From assembly GCA_011037195.1 (NCBI GenBank), contig JAAEAF010000184.1:1-64000 (forward strand): a stretch of 64,000 nt of DNA. Direction: 5' to 3'. This document shows positions 52,040 through 62,497 of this stretch, one piece after another. The stretch is from Triatoma infestans (taxonomy: Eukaryota; Arthropoda; Insecta; Hemiptera; Reduviidae). Numbering within the stretch: position 1 is the first letter of the stretch; each line of letters begins with the position of its first letter. The position numbers and the translations under genes are program-made. A model generated the notes under the pieces. The model was given only the letters and a program-made list of their open reading frames with translations. It did not search any database and had not been told where the DNA came from.

Positions 52040-52550
52040 TTATTTATTATTATTCAAGGAAGGGGAGAGCAAAACTCTACGCTATCCAAAGCCTCCCTGA
52101 GCCTATATAGCTACCCCTAAAGAATAACAACTACTGGGTCTGGAACAAAAGTCCAGGCCCAGGTTTTTCCCATCTAAGTTTCACCACAGACCAAACAAAT
52201 CGGGCCAAAACCTTAAAAGGACATAGCTTAAGGTCCTCTACCGATATCCTATTCCGGCCGAAGGTCCTAAACCTAATCTCCTCACAGCTCAAACAATCCG
52301 TCATTAGATGCATGGGTGCTTCCTCCTCTAGCAGAAGAAAAACACCACTGGCTGGATGCTGTCAGGTCATCCACGTCTGGAAGCCTGACAAACATGTGCC
52401 AAAAGACACACCAACAGCAGGCTCGGGACCAATGACAGGGAGAGAGGCGCCTAATTTGGCAAACCTATCCACCTCCTCAAAATAAGTTAACCTGGGTGTC
52501 TTTTTTTTCTCGATCGGGGCGATCTTAAAAAATGTATAGAGCAACCAGTT
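52040..52550 (-). pseudogene. I/R1-like LINE: RNase H end and C-terminal segment
   Basis: The minus strand reads EVDRFAKLGASLPVIGPEPA, VGVSFG, the terminal part of a LINE RNase H domain (normally ..ADELAK-GS...GPEP). After an apparent deletion it continues EEEAPMHLMTDCLSCEEIRF, RTFGRNRISVEDL and PFKVLARFVWSVVKLRW, the C-terminal zinc-knuckle and tail region. RT is absent. Confidence 0.6.
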
Positions 52551-53285
52551 TTTAGTGGAAACTCTGCCTCAGGTGCTAAAACACTTGGAAAACCTATCCT
52601 AGACTCCAAAATACTTTGTCACGTTCTGTTCAAATAAACACGTCAGAAGAGAATACAGAAAAAAATTGAAAATGCATTGTAAAAATAAATAAAGTGGATT
52701 AATCAAAGGCGATTTTTTTTTCCCAGTTCTAATAACATTTTAAATATTATTGGCTCTAATTTGCAATAGATATATGTGGTGGATGACAAGACTGGGAACG
52801 GCTGGCTGATTGTGAATCGGGGATGGAATTGTTGTTGGCTTTCAAAGTGAAACTGAACAACAACCTCCATATCTAATTGATGGTATTCTGCGTGAATAGA
52901 ATTCACAATTATACCGTTGTTAGAATTGTGTTACAACTATGTAGTGTATATGTACCACCCACCACCCTACACTCGCCTATCGTCTCACACCCAATGGTCA
53001 AATGTTTAGCAACACAGATGGATCGTCAGCTGGAAGTTATGCCAACTTATATTTCAACAGAGAAACGAGATGAACAACCCGGTTTAATGAATAAAACATA
53101 TGAACACCTGAAATAGCATTGTATACAATAATTTAATAATAGCGATGCATTTTTCATCCCCTATTCGTTATGTTTACAACAATTCAATTCTGTTGAATAT
53201 AGGAGAGACTGACATGGTCATGGAAAAAAAAAGAAGGGAGATTCCTCCCAATGGAAATACTATTCCCTTGTAATTTTAATTAATT
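52551..53285. other. Unassigned DNA
   Basis: No convincing frame or repeat; mostly AT-rich. Confidence 0.45.
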
Positions 53286-53616
53286 TTCAGAGAAGTGGAG
53301 GCTTATTTATTGAGGAAGTCCCGAGGCCAACGGCCTTTTTAATCTACTGGGAGGATTATCAGGGACAGTGAAAGAAGACAGTCTTTGGATATGAGGGTTA
53401 AGATAGGCAGATGTGGAATCATGGAAATTTTTATAACGGCATGTTATTAGCTGGGTGGACAAAAGATATTTTAAGATCAGGGTAGAGACATAGTAAGGAG
53501 CCCGGTGATTTTCCGAAGGACTTAGGACTGGAATTATTGGATATGGTAGAAATTGGAATGCTTGGTTAAACCACAAATATCGCATCCATAGGGGTTTTAA
53601 GACTGTGTTATATATA

Positions 53617-53845
53617 AATATCAGAGATATTTTCCGTGATAGCCTGCTTCTTTTTGTGGTCATCAGGCGTTTTCGCCCATCATCAGGATGCTCTCTGTGC
53701 AAATCTATGTTATCACACTGTTTGACAAATAGCAACCTGATGATGGGCGAACTTCCGAAACTGGTCGATGACCACAAAAAGAAGCAGGCTATCACGGAAA
53801 ATATCTCTGATACTTTCCAGCTCTGCAGAACAAACTACAACAATT
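53617..53845. mobile_element. Foldback element with hammerhead-like arms, inside the jockey LINE
   Basis: It splits LINE sequence that is continuous in the copy at 10290-10310. The flanks TTATATATAA and TTATACATAA are a probable 10-bp target duplication with one difference. Arms of about 85 bp; the right end ACTTTCCAGCTCTGCAGAAC, AAACTACAACAA is unpaired. The plus-strand core at 53733-53770 reads CTGATGA, T, GGGCGAACTTCC, GAAA, CTGG, TC, GATG; the left arm has lost stem III. A young insertion relative to the LINE. Confidence 0.8.
53733..53770 (+). ncRNA. Hammerhead-ribozyme-like motif
   Basis: The core is intact; stem I is CAAC/GATG (weakened), stem II has mismatches, and stem III ACUGGU keeps A-U, C-G and a possible U-G. 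Confidence 0.4.
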
Positions 53846-54184
53846 ATACATAAGTCTTTTGTTTTCAAATGTGAGTTTAGCGCGTCCGGTCAAGTAGTCT
53901 AGCAAGTAGTCTAAAAAAGTCTGTTTAGTTCCTGTCACTACAGTCTTGTATGAGGATTCCCAAATTAATCGCGTTTTTGAAACGAAGTTTGTAAATTTTT
54001 GGAATCCCTTTCCTTATTAAAAAGTAATGTTTAATGAAGAGTGTTAATTTGAGTGTTTGAAAAATATTAATTGATTAATTAAATTAAATAACTAAAGAAA
54101 TTAAAATTCCATTCTAAAATCTTGTATATTATGAATTCCTACGTTAAATTAATTAAGATTCCTACCCTTAAAAAACCCTATGGA

Positions 54185-54420
54185 ACAACAGCCCATGAAG
54201 GGCCAAGGCTTATCAGACGGCGATTTGAATAGGGAAGGGCGTGTGGTAAGCACGTCGCAGTTCTACGCCGTTTAGTTCCGGCCTTCACTACCTAGAGCAC
54301 TAGTAACTATAGCTTCCCATTTTTTTATCATGATACTGGGCCTTTGCCCTCACGGGAATTGAACCCTGAATTCTCGCACGAATGGCGTGTGCACTAGCCA
54401 CTAGACCAACGCGTGAGGAC
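54185..54420 (-). mobile_element. SINE family B (tRNA-like head)
   Basis: Minus-strand head: TTGGTCTAGTGGCTAG (A box) and GGTTCAATTCC (B box), bracketed by CCTCACG and CGTGAGG, which could pair as a 7-bp acceptor stem. The anticodon arm does not fold well, so it is a SINE head or tRNA pseudogene, not a working tRNA. The body runs to about 54185 and contains TTTGAATAGGGAAGGGCGTG. Confidence 0.5.
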
Positions 54421-55090
54421 AAATTAATATTTTTGGAAATAAAAAACTTATGGATTAGCTACATCTTAACCTTATACCGTAAGTCTCACACGATATACAC
54501 GGTTCCTACAGATGTAACTATTTGGCTTAACGTACAGTGCTATAAAAAAAACCCCTCTGATATGAAACACGTCTACCATTTAATTTTCCGATAATTAAAA
54601 AACAATTATGGCAAACTTTCTTCTAAGTTGCAATTTTGTATTAAAAGTATAGTTTGCTCTAAAACATGTAGTCGGGGTAAGAGGTATATTAAGTTTGTTC
54701 ACAACTCATAGAAAACGCCAATACTTGAATGTGTTTTCAATGTAGCCCCCGCACAAAAAAATCTTTCATCCAATCCCATAACGCTTAAAACCTCCCAATA
54801 TTTCCCAGAATTTTAATATGTAAAATCAATTTTTCATATTATTTTAAAACAAATAAGTTCCAAATAAAAGTGATGAAAAAAAAAAAACGTCTCAGTTATT
54901 GCCGAGGAAGTCGCAAAAAACTGAAAATAACATTCAGTTATACAGAACTTTTGGTTGATGGAGTTTGACCAATTAGATTAGTAATACCTAAAGTATATAT
55001 CTAATTTTAGCTTTCAATATTTTTATTTATTTATTTATTTTGAGATATTTAGTTTATACAAATACATATGAAGTGGATACAGACGATAGT
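54421..55090. other. AT-rich DNA with diverged 'CACTTCCGG' fragments
   Basis: 54850-55000 (AAATAAAAGTGATG; GTCGCAAAAAACTGAAAATA; ACTTTTGGTTGATGG) follows the dispersed repeat order with many changes. No gene. Confidence 0.4.
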
Positions 55091-55440
55091 ATAATGGAGT
55101 TGATGAGGAGAGAAATTGGGGTTGTTTAATTAAACGAGATATGAAGACATTACAATTTGGCTATAATTTGGTTAATAATATGGCTATAAGTCTACACCAA
55201 CTGCACTGGACTTGTAATGATTTTATAGAATAAAGGGTTAGAGTAGAGTTATGACACGATGTGATGTATAGTTGAATCTGATAGATAGATGATTAGATCT
55301 CTCACTGGCTTATATACAGGTTCTCCCCACTCTAGCCTGCTTAAGTAGGAGAGTATCAGAGAGAGTCAGTTTTCTCTCGGTCGGGCTTGTGCTCTCTCAC
55401 TCTCTCTCTCTCACTCTCTCTCTCTCTTGCCGTTACAATA
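55091..55440 (+). repeat. LTR-like repeat with CT-rich tract
   Basis: Shares short blocks with 5509-6170 (GGTTAGAGTAGAGTTATGAC, GATAGATGATTAGATCTCTC). It has a pyrimidine-rich (CTCTCACTCTCT)n stretch at 55380-55432 and a TTGCCGTTACAATAG end. Probably a diverged relative; identity uncertain. Confidence 0.35.
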
Positions 55441-57299
55441 GTAAGGGCAGAAAATTGTGTCGACTGCTCTGTGGTTATTTACGATGAAAAAAGAAGTAGC
55501 TTTTTGTTGAACTCGGGGAAGAAATTGCGAGATTGTGGAGGGCAGAGAGAGAGAGTGTAATTTCTACCACCAGCATTGTTCACACTTGCTTTCTCGACAG
55601 TATTAAGCCTCTCTCAATCTACAGTCTCGGATAAGGCATTTACATTGAAAAGGCTTCAACTTGGAGGTATGCCGCAATGTGGTTAAATGAAAGTGTACCC
55701 CTCCATTAAAAAAAAATACTATTTTTCGGCTCAAAAAATTATAAATAATAGATGTAATAATAACAATTAAATAGACTATACGCTAAGTAACAGCTTTTTT
55801 TTTTTTATCGAAACTTTAAAACTGAAATCCGATGAATTCCACTTCCGGTGAAAACTTAAAGTTTCGAAAATGTGACATGAACGCAATATTCCACTTCACT
55901 GTACAGAGAAAGTAATAACTGATATCTAACAGATAAATTACCACAGTTACAAAGCATGGTTAAAAACTTTTTTGTTAATAAATTACGCAATCCAGTTCTA
56001 TTGGATTCCTGGATGCCCTGTAAATTGATGGGGTAAATTGTTGGTGGAAGTATAAACTCTATGTTAATTCGAAATATAAATACGAAGCTGATTTGAGGCA
56101 GAAACTTTTATTATACTTTGTCAACTTTAAGATGAGGCTATTGAACGCATGAGTGGCTCGTCCAGCTGATTAGAGTTGACTTTTCCATTGCTGATTACGT
56201 ACATCCGCCCTGGGTTTACTTGAATTTACTAAACATTCACTTAATTAATTTATTCCTCTTTGTATATATATATATATATTTTTTAATTAGTCAGTTCTAA
56301 CATTTTAAATTAGTTTTTAAGTTAATTTTAAATGGAATTAGTTTCTCCTAATCAATAAAGATGTCTTGAAACCTACACCTGTACGCCATTAAAAGCCACC
56401 CAAAAGTCTTTCTACAAGAATATCAAGCATAATTCTTGATATTTAATACAGTATCGAGGGCTGTCATGTGTTTTATGCCGCTCAGGTTTGACGGTTTAAT
56501 AAGTAGGAACAAGTGGAAAAATTACAAATGTACTTCTTTAAAAAATTATTTACGCTTGAAAGCAATGCCTCAAACTACATTTTAAATTTGAAATTGAAGA
56601 TTTCCAGTATGTACTTGTATACTTTAAAGCTTCATTTACTCGTAAATTATGTAGCAAATGTTTTAAAATTGCCAACGTTCAGATTGCCACGAATTGTTGT
56701 ATAACAGAAGTGATTAAAAGAAATTTATACTGGTGTCAGATTTGGAAAAATTTATGTAATCAATATAATATTAATATAGTGGCAGATGGTGAACACTATA
56801 GTGACAGTTTGGGAATCTAGTATAGGTAAGCTAATTGTTAACCTAAACCGAGAAGAATGATCTAATGCGGAGTTAAAGGCAAGGCAAGGTATATCTCATG
56901 GATTATACCTCTTGTGAGATTATAATTGTTTTTAGTTATATAGATTCTTGGTCCTTAAATGAGGCTAAACTAATATTGAGGCTTGGTGTGAGTTGTTGAA
57001 TGGTCTGTATATATGTATGTATGTGAAATATCTTTAAAAAAACAAACAAAACAAATAGTCGCAGAGCAAGCATAAACTTGGAATTCCATTCAGATACCAT
57101 TACCCTAGGTTTCGGTCAAAAATCCGAAGTGCGATTTGACTGAATATTTTTTTTTTTTTCACTTTTTCGCAATTTTTCTTGAAAAAAGCCTCCAACGGAT
57201 TTTCTTTAAATTACCAATCACTTTTATTTGAAATATATTTCCGGAAAATGTCATTGTAGTAGTTTTTTGGAGAATCCGATGTCAGTAATGCTCAAATTT
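55441..57299. other. AT-rich DNA with 'CACTTCCGG' fragments
   Basis: 55800-55920 (CCACTTCCGGTGAAAACTTA, AAAATGTGACATGAACG) and 57060-57260 (reverse: AATCCGAAGTGCGATTTG, CCAACGGATTTTCTTTAAAT, TTCCGGAAAATGTCA) are partial copies. An (AT)n lies at about 56261-56278. No gene. Confidence 0.45.
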
Positions 57300-57680
57300 T
57301 GCCTGCAAGGGATATCTGTTGCATGCAGATACTTGGGGAGTAGCGATCCCACGGGTTGCCTCAGCTCAGTTCTCCATGCACTTCATCAGAACAATACACA
57401 ATACACTTAAACTACATTCGCTCTACACTTTACAGACAAGGTCAAACACAGTATACAAACTAGGGTCTCCGTACCTAGTTAATTGGCGAAAGCCTAGGTA
57501 TTAGCTCAGAGGTAGCGCGCCTAGCATGCTGCTCTCAGAATTTTTCTTCCTAGGAGCCTCTACAACTCACTGACCGGTTGTCTGTAGCTAGAGAACGCTG
57601 CTTGGAGGACGCCGGCTGTGCATTGGAGAAGTCTCCGGGGGGCACAATAGATCCTTCAGGTCGCAGCTCAAATTTAAAAC
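57300..57680 (+). mobile_element. Composite SINE, second copy
   Basis: GCAAGGGATATCTGTTGCAT, CTTGGGGAGTAGCGATCCCA, ATGCACTTCATCAGAACA, then TATTAGCTCAGAGGTAGCGC, TCTTCCTAGGAGCCTCTACA and the ending GGGGCACAATAGATCCTTCA, GGTCGCAGCTC. It matches 35578-35990 throughout. The tRNA-like head has a deletion that removes the B box, so this copy cannot be transcribed by pol III as a full type 2 promoter. Confidence 0.7.
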
Positions 57681-57834
57681 TGTTGGCACAACCTTCGTTG
57701 ATTAGATTAGAGTTGGCCATTACACAGACTTGGTATATATGTATAATCCTTTGCCACCATTTTTATGGTAAGCCAAACTAAACGTTTCTAACAATTTTGG
57801 CAATTTAATTGAAAATTTGTCAATAAAATTACAG

Positions 57835-57902
57835 GAAATGAACTGGTGGGTAGATTAAATCTACCTAGTTTAGACTCATCAATTACACCTGCAGCATCTG
57901 TG
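57835..57902 (+). CDS. Candidate short exon
   Basis: 68 bp between AATTACAG and GTGAGATA, good acceptor and donor words. In one frame it is fully open and reads NELVGRLNLPSLDSSITPAA then SV; entry phase 1, exit phase 0. The 13737-13904 candidate exits in phase 1, so the two could belong to one transcript with a very large intron, but nothing else links them. A chance occurrence is quite possible for so short a segment. Confidence 0.2.
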
Positions 57903-58609
57903 GTGAGATATCCATAAGTACATTCATTCATCCCTTCCCACCACATACCATTTTCTAAAAGATGAGATTTTTTCATCTTGAAAAATTGGTTATATGTTTT
58001 TTAAGATTTTGTAGTACAGTTGAAGTGGTTGAGATTCTTGTAAAGATGAACAACAATTCCTTCTTGTTTGAATAAATTTTATTCATTCATTCAGTGGAAA
58101 AATTATGTTTTCTATTTAATGAGATCATTTTTTTCCAGTTGGTATTTACATTTAGTTTATGTCAATGATTGTTTGAAAAAGGAAACAGTATTCAGAAATG
58201 TTCTTTAAAAGTGTTTTAACTATAAAAAGTACATTTAAATACTATGGAAGATGAAGTTTGTTTAAACAAAACTGGATCTTTTTCAAAGAAATAACTCACA
58301 AGTAAAACACATTTTTAGTATAACAACAATCAATAAACGAAAAATATCCTAGTTTCTTTTTATATTGTTGGCTTTGTTTATAAAAATATCCGGTGAGAAC
58401 AAGTCACACAACTTCTTTCTTACTGAACAAATATTGCTGCATTTATAATTGGAAAATTTTCTATTTATAAATTGATCATTTTTATTAGACATCTTGTATG
58501 TTGCACCAACAAAAAACATGGGAGTATCTAAACTTAATAAAACGACTGTTTTCCAGGAAAGTAAAACCTCACAGCTTCCCAAATAATTTCTTAAATGATT
58601 TCCTCGGAA
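57903..58609. other. AT-rich DNA, no gene seen
   Basis: No features recognised. Confidence 0.5.
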
Positions 58610-59452
58610 AATGTATTAAAAAAAAATCTGGTGTCAAACACTCTCACATATCTTTCTCTTACTCCAGTTCTCAAAATGATAATTGACAAATTTTATAGTT
58701 TGTGTACCAAATTTAATGAAATTCGTCGAAAACTGAAAAAACTGTTCAGTAAAAGCGCACTTCCGGTTGAAACTCGGAATTTTTCAGCCATCTATTTATT
58801 TCTAACTAATTATGTTTGGATGATAGAATTGTATAATGAACTAGGATAGCACTTTATGAAAATCTAACCCACCCCTCCCCTAAAAGTGCTCTTAAAAGAA
58901 ATTTCCCAGAGAAATGTTTTAGATAAAAGTTGTAGATCTTTGCATGTTTAGTTTATATACGAAGTTTCAAAAAAATCTTCGGAGCCATTTTTGAGAAAAT
59001 TGCGAAAAAGTGAATAAATCATTTAGTAAAGTGGTAAAGTAAACGCACTTCCGGTTATCCGATTTTTTTCAAACTCGGAATTTCAACAACATATTTAATT
59101 CTAATTAACATTATTTAGATGGCAGAATTGTCTAATAAACTTAAATAGCACTTTAGATGGAAACCTAATCCCACCCCTCCCTCAAAAGTGCCCTTCAATG
59201 CATTTTCCCGGAGAAATGTTTCTAATAAAAGTTGTAGCTCTTTGTATGTGTGGTTGATGTTTAAAGTTTAAAGAAAATCGTCGGAGCGATTTTTGAGAAA
59301 ATCGCAAAAAAAGTAAAAAATCCAACTAGTAAAGTGGTACTTCCGGTTGAGGAATTTTTACAGATAACGTACAGTCAGATCCCATGGTGACCTCTAAACG
59401 GAATATCAAATTTCAACTTTCTACGATTTTTCGTTTTTGAGCTATGCTGTTC

Positions 59453-59497
<45 letters not shown>

Positions 59498-59660
59498 CAC
59501 ACGCACACACGCACACACACACACACACAGACCATTTGCTAAAACCCACTTTTTTGGACTCCGGGGACCTCAAAACGGATATTTCCGGTGAAAACTCGAT
59601 ATCGAAAATTTGACACGATTACAATACTTCCTCTTACTAGGAGTAAGAGAAAGTAAAAAT
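58610..59660 (+). repeat. 'CACTTCCGG' repeat, longest copy, with an internal 300-bp tandem
   Basis: The whole family order is present. Near the left end, CTTTCTCTTACTCCAGT is inverted at the right end as TAGGAGTAAGAGAAAG, suggesting terminal inverted repeats. Inside, a unit of about 300 bp is duplicated: ACTCGGAATTT at 58772 and 59073, CACTTCCGGTT at 58759 and 59046, with a third TACTTCCGGTTGAGG at 59338. A (CA)n lies at 59463-59529. It has no coding capacity. Confidence 0.7.
59463..59529. repeat. (CA)n microsatellite with CG interruptions
   Basis: It lies at the position where other copies of the repeat also have CA/TG-rich sequence, so it is part of that family. Confidence 0.9.
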
Positions 59661-59963
59661 GATATCCTGCAGTAAAGTGGTACTTCGGTGAGAAACATTT
59701 GTCAGCTAAATTTCTGTCTTTTTCAATAGTGATACGCCAATGAAATGTCAAGTTTGACTTCCTACGATATTTCGCTTTTTTTTTAGGTATGGTGTTCACA
59801 TACATATACATATATACATAAGTACATACATACTAATTTTCTAAATGCAGGAAACCGCAAACCGGTCTTGCCGGATCGAAAATTTGACACGCTCGCAATT
59901 CCTAAAGTAAAGAAAAATAGGTTACGAATAAACAACAATTGAAAAACTGTCTTACGTTTGAAA
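59661..59963 (+). repeat. 'CACTTCCGG' repeat, partial second copy
   Basis: AGTAAAGTGGTACTTCGGTG, TTTGACTTCCTACGATATTT, CACATACATATACATATATA, ATCGAAAATTTGACACGCTC. It continues the family order directly after the longer copy. Confidence 0.55.
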
Positions 59964-60225
59964 TGTAATTGGTGTGGAGTTGTTGTATGTTTGTAGTAGC
60001 ACGATCGGTTTAGTAAAAGGGCTTGTATGTATGTTTGAGATAGAAGTATTAGTAATAATCAAGAGAGCACCACTGTTTTTAAAATAGATATATTCTCAAG
60101 TAAAATTAAGTTACTTAAAATATCACAATAATAAGCTTATAAGTATAATGAAATTACCTGGAATAAACACTTATGTTATAACTTAAAACTGGTACAGTTC
60201 TGATGTGTTCTCTTTGGTGTCTACA
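59964..60225 (-). repeat. 3' LTR of the minus-strand element
   Basis: Minus strand: starts TGTAGACACC and ends CCAATTACA; closely matches 63822-64000 where they overlap. AAGGGAGATTTGT just before it may be the polypurine tract. Confidence 0.75.
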
Positions 60226-61130
60226 ACAAATCTCCCTTGAAAAGAATGTCTTCTCTTTGTTCGTTCAATTCCTTCCCTGTGAGAAGAAGGGGGTAGTACA
60301 ATGGCATCAGGTTCATGAACTGTCCCAGTAACTGTACTTTTCTACCTGAAATGTCCTTTTCCAAGGGAATTATCACATATTCTTGATATTTTTGATTTTT
60401 TTTCAAATGAATATATTTTTATGTTTTTTGCATCCATCACATTATCCCCCATCCTGGAGAAATTTTTCGGCACGAAATTTGGGAGGTAATCTAGAGTTGT
60501 AGTGGCTTGAAGGTTATCCTCTGGTATGGCGAGAGGCGTGTGTGTAACCTCTGCAAGGTAGTCGTGTGTGTAGTAGACTACAGACATCTTCTTCTGGAGC
60601 AAACGCTGCTTGAATGTGTGAGCGTTACTCTGGTTACTCTGGCTGATTGGCAAACACTGCTTGGCGAGTGTTGCTGATGAAGAAGTAACTGGCAAGGCGA
60701 TCAATATAGATTTCTGAGTGATGGTGCTGTAGAAATGCATGTAATTTCTTGAATTCTTGAAGTGACTCTATATGCGTATATGTGTTTTTGTTAATATGAC
60801 TCTATGTAAACGAAAATGCATATGTTTTTCTTAACGAAAAAATTCAAAAACAATTTAACATATAGATACATTACAGAAAAATGTATAGTAATAAATAAAT
60901 AAATGTATAGCAATAAAATTTAAATGAATAAGTATAATTAAACTAGACATAGTATTTGATATATTTTTAAAATTCTATACATATATAGCACCACGAAAAT
61001 CTATTTATTAGTGTGGTGATAACCAATACAAAAAAAAAAATGAAGGAAGAGTATTGAATAAGGTTTTTAAAACGCAAGAGAGCTAATTACTAAGATAAAG
61101 TGTTAAGATTTGTTTTGTTTTTAGTGTGAT
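60226..61130 (-). pseudogene. Unrecognised internal region of the LTR element
   Basis: Minus-strand frames at 60740-60342 (TTTLDYLPNFVPKNFSRMGD) and 60406-60221 (KVQLLGQFMNLMPLYYPLLL) show no RT, integrase or env motif I recognise. It could be the far end of pol or unrelated inserted DNA. Confidence 0.3.
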
Positions 61131-61144
61131 TCAGTGTGTTTTCA

Positions 61145-61288
61145 ATTTCCATTTGGAAATGTTGCGTTGTTAGTCAATTTCCCTTTGGAAATGCTGTGGT
61201 GTTAGTTTATTTCCTTTTGGAAATGTCGTGTAGTTATTGTATTTCCCTTTGGAAATTTTGTGCAGTTTGTTAGTTTTCCATTTGGAAT
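61145..61288. repeat. 32-bp tandem repeat, five units with a palindromic core
   Basis: ATTTCC(A/C/T)TTTGGAAAT begins at 61145, 61177, 61209 and 61241, and a diverged fifth unit begins near 61273: exactly 32-bp spacing. Each core ATTTCC-N4-GGAAAT can form a hairpin. 32 is not a multiple of 3, so it is not a repeated peptide. It lies just beyond the RT remnant. Confidence 0.85.
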
Positions 61289-61319
61289 AAGTCCATTCAA
61301 CCACATACCTGTATTGTTT

Positions 61320-61971
61320 TCGGTGCTGTGTAATGTCTGTAACATCACTTTTGTGTGGTCAGTGTGTTTTTTCTTAATGAGTATGACGGGGTGAGCCCAG
61401 TTGGATTGACTTTCCTCTATTATACCTCTATCAAGATTGTCTTGTATGAGGTCCTTGAGGATGGGAGCCTCGGAGTGGGCTATCTTATAGGGGCGGGTGG
61501 ACACAGGGGCATGACTTTTTGTCTCAATGTGGTGAGTGACTCCAGAAAATTTTGTTTGGAAATTGTTGTCGTGTGTGAAGGCGTCATAAAAAGGAGTAAG
61601 GGCATGTAGAACTTGTTGTTGTTGTTGGGAAGAGAGATGCGTTAATTTGTTGAGAAGTTCTTGTTGAAATAGAGCGATTTCGTTTGTGTTAGTTTGAGTG
61701 GCAGATTTACTGCGCTTATGATGTGAGTCTGTAAGTCTGTTTCAAAATCGTATTCGATATGCGCGATTGGAAAGTGTATTTGAATAGCAGTTTCGTGTGA
61801 GGTAGCGTTTATAAGGTTGATGGTGCAGGTGTTGTTAGCAATATGTACGATAGAATTGGGCATATAGAGACCCGTTGGTAAGGAATTGTGTTGTGTAAGC
61901 AGAATTTGTGTGTCGAGAGGAATTTTCGTATATAGTGTATGTGTTTCTATTATGTGTGCGCGAGGTGGCAC
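61320..61971 (-). pseudogene. pol remnant: pre-RT segment and RT N-terminus
   Basis: 61971-61642 encodes the region between protease and RT, with LLTQHNSLPTGLYMPNSIVH, NTCTINLINAT. 61640-61320, in another frame, gives QQQQVLHALTPFYDAFTHDN, HHIETKSHAPVSTRPYKIAH, SEAPILKDLIQDNLDRGII, ESQSNWAHPVILIKKK: the RT finger region. The catalytic palm is missing; the frame degenerates at about 61320. Confidence 0.7.
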
Positions 61972-62161
61972 TACAATTTTGTGGCATAACTGCAGGGTTT
62001 TGGGTGAAGGTAGCTGTTGAAACGAATTGATTTGGTGCGTTTAAGCACTATTTGAAAATGGAATGTTGAATTTATAGAGTGTTGAGTACTTGTGCGCAAA
62101 TTAATAATTGCCCTATTTAATGTAAGGACATCTCTACCAAGTATTAATTGGAAATTGCCTT

Positions 62162-62497
62162 TTAATTACGAAACTCGCCAGAAAAACTGGAATTTTCGAC
62201 ATTGTCCGCATGCGAATGAAGGGACGTGATGCCATAATTAGGTATTACCTGGTTAGTCAGAGATTTTAAAATAATGTTAGAATGCTGAAGGTTCTTATTT
62301 CGACAAAAACTGGAATCCACTAGGCTGTGACTAGCTCCATTGTCTACAAGAGCACGAATAAATTTTTTGCCAAGTCTTAAATTTACTAAGAAGTTGTCAG
62401 AATTGGTGAAAGCAGGTAGGAGAGCCATGGTCATAACATCAGCCGTTCGTGAGAGCGACTGAGGGCTTAACCGTTTTTTGGCTGTATCTGGAAACAA
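62162..62497 (-). pseudogene. Retroviral-type protease remnant
   Basis: Minus strand: FLVNLRLGKKFIRALVDNGA, SHSLVDSSF. The expected D-T/S-G active-site triplet is D-N-G, so the active site is changed. It follows gag with a frame overlap. Confidence 0.65.

Larger units (their letters stand above)
53286..53960 (-). pseudogene. Jockey-clade LINE 3' part, interrupted by a foldback element
   Basis: Outside 53617-53845 the minus strand matches the jockey LINE at 9838-10400. KPLWMRYLWFNQAFQF corresponds to the segment after ILLNP; KNFHDSTSAYLNPHIQRLSS and FTVPDNPPSRLKRPLASG form the tail region; AATAAATAAG lies near the 3' end. The part beyond 53846 matches 10300-10390. 5'-truncated, with frameshifts. 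Confidence 0.7.

Noticed and set aside
54345..54420. A functional tRNA gene
   Set aside because: A and B boxes and a 7-bp acceptor pairing exist, but the anticodon arm does not form and SINE-like sequence follows.
61145..61288. CRISPR array
   Set aside because: Regular 32-bp spacing, but units are contiguous tandem repeats without distinct spacers, in a eukaryotic LTR element.
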